Shown: one piece after another, positions 17,969-25,871 of the stretch
How positions within the stretch are numbered: the stretch's first letter is position 1
How the letters are laid out: the number at the start of each line of letters is the position of its first letter
Source: Nitrospirota bacterium
Lineage (GTDB): Bacteria; Nitrospirota; UBA9217
Direction: 5' to 3'
DNA length: 48,993 nt
Assembly (NCBI GenBank): GCA_021814615.1
Contig: JAKAHZ010000009.1
Location: 1 to 48,993, forward strand
Made by a program: the position numbers and the translations under genes
The notes under the pieces: model-generated
Told to the model about the DNA's origin: nothing
The model's input: the letters and a program-made list of their open reading frames with translations, nothing else
Database searches by the model: none

Positions 17969-18774
17969 TGGGCGATCTTCCTCTGTACAGCATACGCATG
18001 CGCGCCGCGTCGGGGGAGCGGCATCTTTCGGGCGCAGAACGGATCGTGCATGCTTCTGAGCTGCAGTCCGCGGCAGGCCAGCTCATCGACCGTGCGCTCG
18101 GAAAGGGGATTGCACCAGAACGGATCGTGGTGACCATCGACAGATTGGATCCCGCCGGGCTGCGGACCCTGAGCAGTCTTGATCTTCTTGCGATAGAGAC
18201 GGACTCTGTTCCGTCTTCCAGGCAGTTGGCTCGATCCCTTCTGGAGCGGGCAGGCGTCTCCTCAGCTGCGATGGATGCCGCCATAAGCGCTCTGGATGCG
18301 GGCCCTGCGCCGGACGGCGGGAACATGCGCGGCGCTATGATCATCGATGCCGCGACGGGCCTTCGGCTGGAGCAGGACCAGGCAAGGGGGATCAGGGCAT
18401 CGCGGGTTGATTGGACGAAGGATGCCTTAAAGGCCGTTGAAGGTGAGCTGGCGGCGATCGGGCTCACGCACATCCGGACGAGGGAAGCACTTGCGCTCGC
18501 GTCGAAGATCAGCCGGGCGCCCGGCCTGCTCGCGGAACTCTGCTGGTCCGATGATCCTGACTATACAACGGGATATGTGGCTTGGGCGGCTCTTGGGTAT
18601 CTGAGGCTTCCTCATCTTAAGGCTCCTGGGATTGCCAAGGGGGGGAGAGCCTGGTTCGTCGACCGCGCTCTTTTCGACCATGAAGCATTTCGCGCCTTTC
18701 TGGAAGATGTCCCGGTGTTGCTCGAACATCCGGGAGTCTTCAGAAGAATATCCAGTTTTGAAGATGTGCTCTAA
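17968..18774 (+). CDS. bioW: 6-carboxyhexanoate-CoA ligase (pimeloyl-CoA synthetase)
   Basis: A 268-residue BioW, which makes pimeloyl-CoA from free pimelate, CoA and ATP. Family blocks are YSIRMRAASGERHLSGAERI near the N-terminus, GIRASRVDWTKDAL near residue 142, REALALASKISRAPGL, then CWSDDPDYTTGYVA and a GGRAWFV segment. The start ATG shares one base with the bioB stop. Presence of BioW and absence of BioC/BioH here means biotin's acyl chain enters as pimelate rather than through disguised fatty acid synthesis. The source of pimelate is not shown. Confidence 0.93.
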   Translation: MGDLPLYSIRMRAASGERHLSGAERIVHASELQSAAGQLIDRALGKGIAPERIVVTIDRLDPAGLRTLSSLDLLAIETDSVPSSRQLARSLLERAGVSSAAMDAAISALDAGPAPDGGNMRGAMIIDAATGLRLEQDQARGIRASRVDWTKDALKAVEGELAAIGLTHIRTREALALASKISRAPGLLAELCWSDDPDYTTGYVAWAALGYLRLPHLKAPGIAKGGRAWFVDRALFDHEAFRAFLEDVPVLLEHPGVFRRISSFEDVL

Positions 18775-18782
18775 CCGATCTT

Positions 18783-19958
18783 ATGTTCGAAAATGAATGT
18801 GAAGAATTGGGCCGGCAGGGCCTGCTTCGGATGCTCCGCAGGATCGATTCCTCCCAGGGACCGTCGGTCATCCTGGAAGGCCGCGAGGTCGTGCTTCTCT
18901 GCTCCAACAACTATCTGGGCCTTGCCGAACATCCTCGTTTACGTCAAGCTGCGCAGGATGCTATCGAACGGTACGGCTTCGGATCAGGCGCTTCGCGGCT
19001 CATTTCGGGAACCATGAGCCTCCATGAGGAACTGGAAGCGCGCATCGCCCGGTTCAAGGGCACGGAGGCAGCGATCCACTTCAATTCCGGCTACGCGGCG
19101 AATACCGGCGTCATCCCGTCCCTTGCCGGAGAGCGGGACGCCCTGTTCAGCGACAGCCTGAACCACGCAAGCATCATCGACGGCTGCCGCCTGAGCAAGG
19201 CGCGCACCTTTGTATACCGACACAACGACATGAGCCACCTGGAAGATCTTCTCCGGGTCTGGAACGGACAGGGCAGGAGGGCGATCGTCACGGACGGCGT
19301 CTTCAGCATGGACGGAGACCTTGCGCCGTTGCCGGAGCTTGTTTCGCTCGCGGAGAAATACAATGCCCTGGTCATGGTCGATGACGCTCACGGGACCGGC
19401 GTGTACGGCCTTCGGGGCAGGGGCACGGTCGAGCATTTCGGTCTCCAGGAACGCATCCCGGTCCAGATGGGAACGCTCGGCAAGGCCTTGGGCAGTTTCG
19501 GCGCCTATGTCGCGGGGGACCACGGCCTGATCCGATACCTGCTGAATTCCGCCCGCAGCTATATGTTCAGCACGTCGCTTCCGCCCGCGGTCTGCGCTGC
19601 ATCGATGGCGGCGATCGAGCTGGTGGACACCGAACCCTGGCGAAGGGAACGGCTCTGGCAGGTCCGGGAACGTTTTGTTACCGGCCTGGCACGACGAGGC
19701 GTGGCTGTTCCGGGATCGCCTTCCCCGATCATTCCTGTCCCTGTGGGCGACGCGGACAAGGCGGTGGCTGCCGCTGACCGGCTGTTTCAGGAAGGAATCT
19801 TCGCCCCGGCGATCAGGCCTCCCACGGTTCCACCGGGTACCTCCCGGATCAGGGCTACGGTCATGGCTTCGCACAACGATTCCCAGATCGATCAGGCGAT
19901 CGATGTTTTCGGCAAGCTTGCGGACGAGGGATTCTTCAGGAAGGCGCGCCATGGATAG
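18783..19958 (+). CDS. bioF: 8-amino-7-oxononanoate synthase
   Basis: A 391-residue alpha-oxoamine synthase that condenses pimeloyl-CoA with alanine to KAPA using PLP. Motifs are GFGSGASRLISGT near residues 63-75, the PLP-pocket VDDAHGTGVYG near 200-210, and the Schiff-base lysine in TLGKALGSFGAYVAG near 233. Length is normal for BioF. It starts 9 bases after bioW and overlaps the following SDR gene by 8 bases. Glycine C-acetyltransferase is a close relative, but the biotin operon context makes BioF secure. Confidence 0.94.
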   Translation: MFENECEELGRQGLLRMLRRIDSSQGPSVILEGREVVLLCSNNYLGLAEHPRLRQAAQDAIERYGFGSGASRLISGTMSLHEELEARIARFKGTEAAIHFNSGYAANTGVIPSLAGERDALFSDSLNHASIIDGCRLSKARTFVYRHNDMSHLEDLLRVWNGQGRRAIVTDGVFSMDGDLAPLPELVSLAEKYNALVMVDDAHGTGVYGLRGRGTVEHFGLQERIPVQMGTLGKALGSFGAYVAGDHGLIRYLLNSARSYMFSTSLPPAVCAASMAAIELVDTEPWRRERLWQVRERFVTGLARRGVAVPGSPSPIIPVPVGDADKAVAAADRLFQEGIFAPAIRPPTVPPGTSRIRATVMASHNDSQIDQAIDVFGKLADEGFFRKARHG

Positions 19959-20679
19959 CCGCGTGGTGCTCGTTACCGGTTCATCGCGGGGGCTCGGCAA
20001 AACGATAGCGCTCCGGTTCGGTTCAGCCGGCGGGCGTATCGCCGTGCATTACCGGGAGCGGGAGAAAGAAGCGAGATCAACGGAAAAGGCGATCGTGGCG
20101 TCGGGCGGAGAAGCAGCGTGCTTCCGTTGTGATGTCACCGACTTTTTGCAGGTGCGCAGGCTGGCAGAGCAGGTGATGGGGCGCTGGGGCAGGATCGATG
20201 TGGTGGTGAACAACGCGGGAATCACGCAGGACGGGCTTGCGATCCGTCTGTCCGAGGAGGACTGGGACTGCGTGGTGGGAACGAACCTTTCCGGTCCCTT
20301 TGCCGTGATTCAGGCTGTTGCGGCGCCTATGATGAAACAGGGGGACGGGAGCATCATCAATATCGCGTCGATCAGCGGCCTTCAGGGCCGGCAGGGACAG
20401 GCGAATTACAGCGCAGCCAAGGCGGGCCTCATAGGCCTGACGAAAGCATCGGCCCGGGAACTGGGGCGGTTCAATATCCGGATCAACGCAGTGCTTCCGG
20501 GATTCCTGGCAACGGATATGGGACAGACCGTCGAGCCCGGCATGCGGGAGCGGATCATGGCAGACCATGTCCTGGGCAGAACCTCTGAGGCTGGTGAAGT
20601 AGCCGAGTTCATTTACCGGCTCTCCCTGATGCGGAATGTTTCGGGACAAGTCTTCAACATCGACAACAGGATCCTATGA
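19951..20679 (+). CDS. FabG-like short-chain dehydrogenase in the biotin operon
   Basis: A 242-residue classical SDR similar to 3-oxoacyl-ACP reductase. It has TGSSRGLGK at residues 9-17, NNAG, the catalytic Ser in IASISGLQG, Tyr-x3-Lys in NYSAAKAG, and NAVLPGFLATDM. The start ATG 19951 lies within the end of bioF. It starts inside bioF and ends in the bioD start (ATGA), so it is clearly a biotin operon member. With a BioW route no ketoacyl reduction is strictly needed, so its role is uncertain: it may reduce a chain during pimelate formation or simply travel with the operon. Confidence 0.87.
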   Translation: MDSRVVLVTGSSRGLGKTIALRFGSAGGRIAVHYREREKEARSTEKAIVASGGEAACFRCDVTDFLQVRRLAEQVMGRWGRIDVVVNNAGITQDGLAIRLSEEDWDCVVGTNLSGPFAVIQAVAAPMMKQGDGSIINIASISGLQGRQGQANYSAAKAGLIGLTKASARELGRFNIRINAVLPGFLATDMGQTVEPGMRERIMADHVLGRTSEAGEVAEFIYRLSLMRNVSGQVFNIDNRIL

Positions 20680-21350
20680 GCAGGGGTATTTTCATCACCG
20701 GCACGGATACGGGCGTGGGGAAGACCTGGATTGCCGCCGGGATTGCCCAGGCATTCCGGACATCCGGCATCGATGTGGGCGTCATGAAACCGGCAGAAAC
20801 GGGCTGCCGCACCCGCAGGGGTGAACTCATTCCCTCAGATGCACTAATCTTGTCCGAAGCAGCTGGGACCAACGATGCCCTTGGCTTGGTGAATCCGTAT
20901 CGGTTTCGGCTCCCCTTGGCGCCGGCGGTGGCTGCGAGTCAGGAAGGCAAGCGCATCGACATGAAGCGGATCCTTACCTGCTATAGGGAACTGCAAAACA
21001 AGCACGCCTGGATGGTCGTGGAAGGAGCGGGGGGTATCCTGGTGCCCTTGACCAGCCGTCTTACCTATCTGGATCTCGCCGCAGCCCTCGGGTTGCCGGT
21101 GCTCGTCGTCGCCCGTCCCGGACTGGGAACGATCAATCATACGCTGCTCACAATCATGGCGCTCCGTTCGCGGAAGATGCCTATTGCAGGGATCGTGTTC
21201 AATGACAGCAGCGGTGGGGCAAGAGGACTTGCGGAACGTAGCAGCTCCTCGGTCATCGAGCGCATAGCCGGTGTGTCCATTCTGGGATCGACACGGTTTG
21301 GTCAGAAAGATCTTTCTTCCGTCGCCCGTCAACTCCTTCGCGGCATCTGA
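20676..21350 (+). CDS. bioD: Dethiobiotin synthetase
   Basis: A 224-residue ATP-dependent carboxylase that closes the ureido ring of dethiobiotin. The P-loop GTDTGVGKT is at residues 9-17, followed by KPAETGC and the catalytic VVEGAGGILVPL near 110-121, then the nucleotide-binding VVARPGLGTINHTLLT block. It begins in an ATGA overlap with the SDR and is the last gene of the operon. Its substrate, 7,8-diaminopelargonic acid, needs BioA or an alternative aminotransferase, and neither is found in the window. Confidence 0.94.
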   Translation: MSRGIFITGTDTGVGKTWIAAGIAQAFRTSGIDVGVMKPAETGCRTRRGELIPSDALILSEAAGTNDALGLVNPYRFRLPLAPAVAASQEGKRIDMKRILTCYRELQNKHAWMVVEGAGGILVPLTSRLTYLDLAAALGLPVLVVARPGLGTINHTLLTIMALRSRKMPIAGIVFNDSSGGARGLAERSSSSVIERIAGVSILGSTRFGQKDLSSVARQLLRGI

Positions 21351-21420
21351 TCGCTCGTTCCTTCCGACAAAATTGGTCAAGGCACTACTCAGCGTTATTT
21401 CTCCCTCTGGCAACATCACA

Positions 21421-21479
21421 GAAGATCTTTCCCCAGATCTTCGAGAGGCCCGTCAACAGCGGGTCGATCGGCATTTTTC
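21421..21479 (+). terminator. Possible transcription end of the biotin operon
   Basis: GAAGATCT (21421-21428) and AGATCTTC (21435-21442) form a perfect 8-base-pair stem with a 6-base loop. A second short stem CCCG/CGGG follows, and a TTTTT run lies at 21474-21478. The T-run is not immediately after either stem, so this is not a textbook intrinsic terminator. It sits 71 bases after bioD and before the next promoter, which is where a terminator is expected. Confidence 0.35.
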
Positions 21480-21652
21480 TCCATCATGCAACGAGTGATA
21501 GAACAGAAAACGCTTCGCATGCAGACAAATAATATTGGTGAATATTGCCTTGACCCTGCCCCTCACGGTTGGTACCATGTTCCAGGCATTATACGTCCGG
21601 TTGCAGAAAAGTTCTTTTATCCGAATGAATTTCGTCTCGGAAATTAATTAGC

Positions 21653-21681
21653 TTGACTCCAGCTTAACCTATTGTTATTAT
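21653..21681 (+). promoter_or_regulatory. Sigma-70-type promoter of the surface-glycan cluster
   Basis: TTGACT at 21653-21658 and TATTAT at 21676-21681 are separated by exactly 17 bases; each hexamer matches consensus at 5 of 6 positions. Transcription would start near 21688, giving a leader of about 75 bases before upxY. No comparable promoter is apparent downstream until 48679, so one transcript may cover the whole cluster with help of the antiterminator. Confidence 0.78.
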
Positions 21682-21706
21682 ACTGTTTTCATTATCCATC
21701 CCCTTC

Positions 21707-21740
21707 GCTGAAAGCGTGGTCATGGATCATGATTTTCAGC
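21707..21740 (+). promoter_or_regulatory. Hairpin in the 5' leader of the antiterminator gene
   Basis: GCTGAAA (21707-21713) pairs with TTTCAGC (21734-21740), a perfect 7-base stem. Inside it, TCATG (21720-21724) and CATGA (21728-21732) can form a second short stem around GAT. The element begins about 20 bases after the predicted transcription start, where a recruitment site for a NusG paralogue would be expected. The classical ops motif GGCGGTAG is not present. Confidence 0.5.
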
Positions 21741-21762
21741 AAAGCGCCCACCTCCTATTTGT

Positions 21763-22278
21763 ATGAATGAAATGCATGATTCTCGCCGATGGTTCGCTGT
21801 CCACGTAAAGTCGAGGCATGAGTTCATGGTCAGGGAACGGCTGGTAGGAGCGGGCACAGAGGTTTTTTTTCCGACGGTCGAGAAACTGCAGAAATGGACA
21901 GACCGTACGAAGGCCGTGCGGTTTCCGCTCTTTCCCGGATATCTGTTCGTGCATATTGATGGCAGCCAGCAGGGCAGACTGGTTGTTCTGAAAACGAAGG
22001 GCGTAGTTCAATTCCTCGGCTCGACGCCGGGCGAGCCGGAGCCCGTTCCCGATGAACAGATCCAGACCCTGATCAAAGTGACGGAGTCACAGGTGCAGCT
22101 CGATCCCTATCCCTATCTGCGGGAAGGCCAGCGCGTACGGATTTCCCGCGGGCCGCTTGCAGGGATCGAGGGGCTCCTGGAAACAAAGAAGGACCGCCAT
22201 GTTCTGGTCCTCTCTGTCGACATTCTTCGCCAGAGCACGTCCCTGACGATTGACGCGGCGGATGTTGAAGAACTATAG
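21763..22278 (+). CDS. NusG-family transcription antiterminator (UpxY/RfaH/LoaP-like)
   Basis: A 171-residue specialised NusG paralogue. The NGN domain starts WFAVHVKSRHEFMVRERL near residue 9 and includes the RNA-polymerase-contacting FPLFPGYLFVHID segment near 54-66. A KOW domain follows, with REGQRVRISRGPLAGIEGLL near 123-142. Such proteins, placed first in long polysaccharide operons, suppress termination and keep transcription and translation running over many genes. It follows its own promoter and a hairpin leader. The start region is odd: no Shine-Dalgarno sequence precedes ATG 21763, and CACCTCCT lies there instead. An in-frame ATG at 21772 is an alternative start. Confidence 0.9.
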   Translation: MNEMHDSRRWFAVHVKSRHEFMVRERLVGAGTEVFFPTVEKLQKWTDRTKAVRFPLFPGYLFVHIDGSQQGRLVVLKTKGVVQFLGSTPGEPEPVPDEQIQTLIKVTESQVQLDPYPYLREGQRVRISRGPLAGIEGLLETKKDRHVLVLSVDILRQSTSLTIDAADVEEL

Positions 22279-22336
22279 CGGCGGCGGCTCCGGCCGGGCT
22301 TGCGTCTTGGCGCCGCGATCTCCGAAGAAACATGCT

Positions 22337-22408
22337 GCCCTCATCGGCCACTGTCTCCTGTGACTGAGAGGGCGGAGCTGTGCCGGTGGGCATCACCGGA
22401 TCACAGGA
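22337..22408 (+). promoter_or_regulatory. Structured intercistronic leader before the UDP-GlcNAc dehydrogenase gene
   Basis: Three perfect inverted repeats lie in 72 bases directly ahead of the ribosome site at 22413-22420. TCCTGTGA (22356-22363) pairs with TCACAGGA (22401-22408). Nested in it, CCGGTG (22383-22388) pairs with CACCGG (22394-22399) around a 5-base loop. GCCCTC (22337-22342) pairs with GAGGGC (22368-22373), crossing the first stem, so the RNA could form a pseudoknot or switch between two states. It resembles no riboswitch class I recognise. Confidence 0.45.
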
Positions 22409-22425
22409 ATCCAAAGGAGGACAAG

Positions 22426-23727
22426 GTGACGCTACTCGAAAAGATCACATCACGGAACGCGCGAATCGGGATCATTGGTCTTGGGTATGTTGGGTTGCCG
22501 CTGGTCATCGAATTCTGCAAGGCCGGTTTCAAGGCAACGGGATTCGATCTGGATCCTGCAAAGATTGCGAAACTCAGTGAAGGGAAGAGCTACATCAAGC
22601 ACATCGACGCGCAGCGGATCGCGGCGGTCAGATCGTCCTTCACGCCCACGGCCGATTTTTCTCTGCTCCGCGACATGGACTGTATCGTCATCTGCGTGCC
22701 CACGCCGCTCAATAAATACCGCGAGCCGGACATGTCTTACGTGTTCAATACCACGGAGACGGTTGCCAAATATCTTCGCAAGGGCCAGCTCATTTCTCTG
22801 GAGTCAACGACCTATCCCGGCACGACAGACGAGGACATGCGGGCTATCCTGGAGCGGACAGGCCTGAAAGCTGGCCAAGATTTCCACCTTGCATTCTCTC
22901 CGGAACGGGAAGACCCCAACAATCCGGATTTCTCCACGAGCACGATTCCCAAGGTCGTCGGCGGCTATACCAAGGCCTGCCTGGAGGTCGCCAAGGCGCT
23001 GTACGATACGGTCGTGGTCAAGACTGTACCCGTATCATCCACAAAGGCGGCCGAAGCGACGAAGCTGCTTGAGAACATCTATCGCGGGGTGAACATTGCT
23101 CTGGTCAACGAGCTCAAGATGCTCTTCGACCGAATGGGCATCGACGTGTGGGAAGTGATCAACGCGGCCAAGACCAAACCCTTCGGATTCCAGGCCTTCT
23201 ACCCGGGGCCGGGTCTCGGAGGCCACTGCATTCCCATCGATCCCTTTTACCTGACGTGGAAAGCTCGCGAGTTCGATTTCTCGACGAAGTTCATCGAGCT
23301 TGCCGGAGAAATCAACACCCGCATGCCCTACTACGTGATCGAACGCACGATGGAAGCGCTCAATGCGCGGGGCAAGAGCATCAAGGGAGCAAAGATCCTG
23401 ATCCTCGGCATTGCATACAAGAAGAACGTGGACGACATGCGCGAGTCGCCGTCGATGAAGCTGATCGAACTATACCGTGAACGGGACGCGGTGGTGGATT
23501 ACAGTGATCCCTACATCCCGTCAATCCCGAAACTGCGGAAATACAACTATGATATGAAATCCATTCCGCTCACGCCGGAGTCTATTAAAAGCTACGACGC
23601 AGTCGTCGTGGCCACGGACCACAAGGATTTCGATTACCCGTTGATCCGGCAGCATGCTTCACTTATCGTCGACACGCGGAACGCCATCGGCGTGGGTCTG
23701 GGCGATGAAAAGGTCGTCAAAGCTTGA
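22426..23727 (+). CDS. UDP-N-acetylglucosamine 6-dehydrogenase (WbpA-like)
   Basis: A 433-residue nucleotide-sugar dehydrogenase of the UDP-Glc/GDP-Man dehydrogenase family. It has the NAD motif IGLGYVGLPL near residues 18-27, the SYIKHI segment typical of the WbpA group, ESTTYPGTT, and the catalytic cysteine at about 268 in GPGLGGHCIPIDP. WbpA-type enzymes oxidise UDP-GlcNAc to the uronic acid. Start GTG 22426 lies 5 bases after AAAGGAGG, an excellent ribosome site; the open frame upstream covers the structured leader and is not protein-like. WbpB/D/E homologues that would modify the product are not evident, so the uronic acid may be incorporated directly or epimerised by an SDR. Confidence 0.87.
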   Translation: MTLLEKITSRNARIGIIGLGYVGLPLVIEFCKAGFKATGFDLDPAKIAKLSEGKSYIKHIDAQRIAAVRSSFTPTADFSLLRDMDCIVICVPTPLNKYREPDMSYVFNTTETVAKYLRKGQLISLESTTYPGTTDEDMRAILERTGLKAGQDFHLAFSPEREDPNNPDFSTSTIPKVVGGYTKACLEVAKALYDTVVVKTVPVSSTKAAEATKLLENIYRGVNIALVNELKMLFDRMGIDVWEVINAAKTKPFGFQAFYPGPGLGGHCIPIDPFYLTWKAREFDFSTKFIELAGEINTRMPYYVIERTMEALNARGKSIKGAKILILGIAYKKNVDDMRESPSMKLIELYRERDAVVDYSDPYIPSIPKLRKYNYDMKSIPLTPESIKSYDAVVVATDHKDFDYPLIRQHASLIVDTRNAIGVGLGDEKVVKA

Positions 23728-23765
23728 TAGCAGGCGGGATCGTCATCGTCTCGTATTACTGAAGT

Positions 23766-23807
23766 GACCGGTAACGGTTTTCGGCAGGGCAAGGCCGGTC
23801 GGCCCTG
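23766..23807 (+). promoter_or_regulatory. Second structured intercistronic leader, before gmd
   Basis: GACCGG (23766-23771) pairs with CCGGTC (23795-23800), and CAGGGC (23785-23790) pairs with GCCCTG (23802-23807). The two stems cross, giving a possible H-type pseudoknot that ends 7 bases before the AAGGAGGG ribosome site of gmd. Six-base repeats in GC-rich DNA can be accidental, so confidence is low. Confidence 0.3.
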
Positions 23808-23831
23808 ATTCAAAAAGGAGGGTACAGGAAT

Positions 23832-24917
23832 TTGAAGACAGCACTCGTAACGGGTATCACCGGACAGGATGGGGCCTATCTCGCGGAATTTCTGCTGAAG
23901 AAGGGGTACATCGTCCACGGCATCAAACGCCGAGCATCGCTGTTCAACACGAACAGGATCGATCATCTGTACCATGATCCGCACGTGAAAGGGCTGAATT
24001 TCACCCTGCACTACGGAGACCTGACGGATTCCACAAATCTTATCCGGATCATTCAGGAGGTCCAGCCCGACGAGATCTACAACCTTGCCGCCCAGTCGCA
24101 CGTCAAGGTTTCCTTTGAGACGCCGGAATACACAGCCAACGCAGATGCCGTCGGCACCCTGAGACTGCTTGAGGCGATCCGGATCCTCGGCATGGAGAAG
24201 AAGACGAGATTCTACCAGGCATCGACATCGGAACTTTTCGGCAAAGTCCAGGAAACGCCGCAAAAGGAAACGACGCCTTTCTATCCGCGCAGCCCCTATG
24301 CGGTGGCGAAATTATACGGCTACTGGATCGTCGTCAATTACCGGGAAGCGTACAACATGTACGCCTGCAACGGCATCCTGTTCAACCATGAATCGCCGCT
24401 CCGCGGCGAGACCTTTGTGACGCGCAAGATCACCCGCGCCGTCGCGCGGATCAAGCTCGGCCTGCAGGAAAAGATCTTCCTGGGGAATCTGAGCGCGAAG
24501 CGCGATTGGGGACATGCGTCCGATTACGTGGAAGCGATGTGGCTGATGCTGCAGCAGGACCAGGCCGAAGATTATGTTGTTGCCACCGGCGAAACCCATT
24601 CGGTGCGCGAATTCGTCGAACGGGCCTTCGCGGAAATCGGCATCACCATCCGGTGGCAGGGAACGGGGGCGGACGAAAAGGGAATCGATGCCAAGACCGG
24701 AAAAGTGATGGTCGAAGTCGATGCTCGGTATTTCCGGCCCACCGAGGTCGACCTCCTGCTTGGCGACCCTTCGAAGGCGAAGAACAAGCTCGGCTGGCAG
24801 CCCCGCGTCACCTTTTCGGAACTTGTGAAGGTCATGGTCGCTTCCGATCTCGAGGATGCGAAACGCGACGAACTCTGCAGACGGGAAGGGTTCCGGGTGC
24901 CGAATTTCCATGAATAA
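23832..24917 (+). CDS. gmd: GDP-mannose 4,6-dehydratase
   Basis: A 361-residue extended SDR that converts GDP-D-mannose to GDP-4-keto-6-deoxymannose. NADP-binding [13 protein letters not shown] starts near residue 8, [11 protein letters not shown] follows, ASTSELFGK carries the Thr/Ser-Glu catalytic residues, and Tyr156 is in [28 protein letters not shown] is diagnostic for Gmd. The start is TTG 23832, preceded by AAGGAGGG; no ATG gives a complete N-terminus. The stop overlaps the fcl start by 8 bases. GDP-mannose comes from manC/manB at 14-16.8 kb. Confidence 0.96.
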   Translation: MKTALVTGITGQDGAYLAEFLLKKGYIVHGIKRRASLFNTNRIDHLYHDPHVKGLNFTLHYGDLTDSTNLIRIIQEVQPDEIYNLAAQSHVKVSFETPEYTANADAVGTLRLLEAIRILGMEKKTRFYQASTSELFGKVQETPQKETTPFYPRSPYAVAKLYGYWIVVNYREAYNMYACNGILFNHESPLRGETFVTRKITRAVARIKLGLQEKIFLGNLSAKRDWGHASDYVEAMWLMLQQDQAEDYVVATGETHSVREFVERAFAEIGITIRWQGTGADEKGIDAKTGKVMVEVDARYFRPTEVDLLLGDPSKAKNKLGWQPRVTFSELVKVMVASDLEDAKRDELCRREGFRVPNFHE

Positions 24918-25866
24918 GTCGATGAAGATCTATGTGGCAGGCCACCGGGGACTCGTCGGATCAGCGCTGATCGCCAAGCTCCGGGAGCGGGGATACGATT
25001 CGATCGTCACCCGGACAAGCCGGGAGCTTGATCTCCGGCGGCAGGCCGACGTCGAGGCGTTCTTCGAGCGGGAGCGGCCGGAGCAGGTGTACCTTGCCGC
25101 AGCCAAAGTGGGCGGCATCCTGGCGAACAACACATACAAGGCGGAGTTCATCTACGATAACCTGATGATCGCCGCGAATGTGATCAACGCGTCCTACAAA
25201 TTCGGCGTCAAGAAACTCCTGAACCTCGGCTCGTCGTGTATCTATCCGAAGTTCGCTCCCCAGCCGATGAAGGAGGAGCACCTGCTCACCGGCATGCTCG
25301 AACCGACGAATGAGCCCTATGCCATCGCGAAAATCGCTGCTATCAAGCTCTGCCGGTATTACAACGAGCAGTTCGGGACGAATTACATTTCCGTCATGCC
25401 CACCAACCTGTACGGGCAGGGCGACAATTTCGACCTTGCCAATTCTCACGTGCTTCCCGCACTCATCAGGAAGTTCCACGAGGCAAAGATCGCCAATGCG
25501 CCGTCGGTGACTCTCTGGGGAACGGGCGATCCTTTCCGGGAGTTTCTCTATGTCGACGATATGGCGGAGGCCTGCATCTTCCTGATGGAGAACCTCGACT
25601 ACGGCCGGATCGGGGAGTTCGTGAATATCGGAACAGGCAAGGATTTGCGGATACGGGAACTGGCGCAGCTGGTAAAAAATATCGTCGGATTTTCCGGTCA
25701 GATCATCAACGACACGTCGAAACCCGACGGGACGCCGAAAAAGCTTCTCGATACCTCTCGTATCCGGTCCCTCGGGTGGGAACCGAAGGTGGGGCTCGAA
25801 GAGGGAATACGGAGGACCTATGCATGGTACCTCCAATCGTCGGCGATCAAAGGTCAGGGCCGGTGA
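24910..25866 (+). CDS. fcl: GDP-L-fucose synthase
   Basis: A 318-residue SDR with combined 3,5-epimerase and 4-reductase activity, producing GDP-L-fucose. [12 protein letters not shown] lies near residues 10-21, AAAKVGGI is a typical Fcl block, the catalytic Ser is in [13 protein letters not shown], and Tyr-x3-Lys in [20 protein letters not shown] and [11 protein letters not shown] are characteristic. The start ATG 24910 overlaps gmd; ATG 24922 is an alternative. Together with gmd it indicates that L-fucose is a component of the surface glycan. Confidence 0.95.
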   Translation: MNKSMKIYVAGHRGLVGSALIAKLRERGYDSIVTRTSRELDLRRQADVEAFFERERPEQVYLAAAKVGGILANNTYKAEFIYDNLMIAANVINASYKFGVKKLLNLGSSCIYPKFAPQPMKEEHLLTGMLEPTNEPYAIAKIAAIKLCRYYNEQFGTNYISVMPTNLYGQGDNFDLANSHVLPALIRKFHEAKIANAPSVTLWGTGDPFREFLYVDDMAEACIFLMENLDYGRIGEFVNIGTGKDLRIRELAQLVKNIVGFSGQIINDTSKPDGTPKKLLDTSRIRSLGWEPKVGLEEGIRRTYAWYLQSSAIKGQGR

Positions 25867-25871
25867 AGGAC

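Larger units (their letters stand above)
21351..21762 (+). other. 412-base intergenic region between bioD and the surface-glycan cluster
   Basis: No convincing protein gene is present. From left to right it holds a perfect 8-base inverted repeat (21421-21442), a short GC-rich inverted repeat CCCG/CGGG followed by TTTTT near 21474-21478, an AT-rich repeat AATATT-GGTG-AATATT around 21531-21546, a near-consensus promoter (21653-21681), a hairpin leader (21707-21740) and an anti-Shine-Dalgarno-like octamer (21749-21756). The G+C content falls visibly below that of the flanking genes. Confidence 0.7.

Noticed and set aside
21271-21498. 75-codon plus-strand frame across the bioD end and intergenic region
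   Set aside because: It overlaps the conserved bioD C-terminus in another frame, has no ribosome site and no family resemblance.
21688-21762. Classical RfaH ops / JUMPstart element
   Set aside because: The core GGCGGTAG is not present anywhere in the leader; only a hairpin is seen.
22356-22408. Known riboswitch such as TPP, because CTGAGA occurs here
   Set aside because: The other conserved TPP blocks are absent and the downstream gene has no thiamine link; a chance match is more likely.
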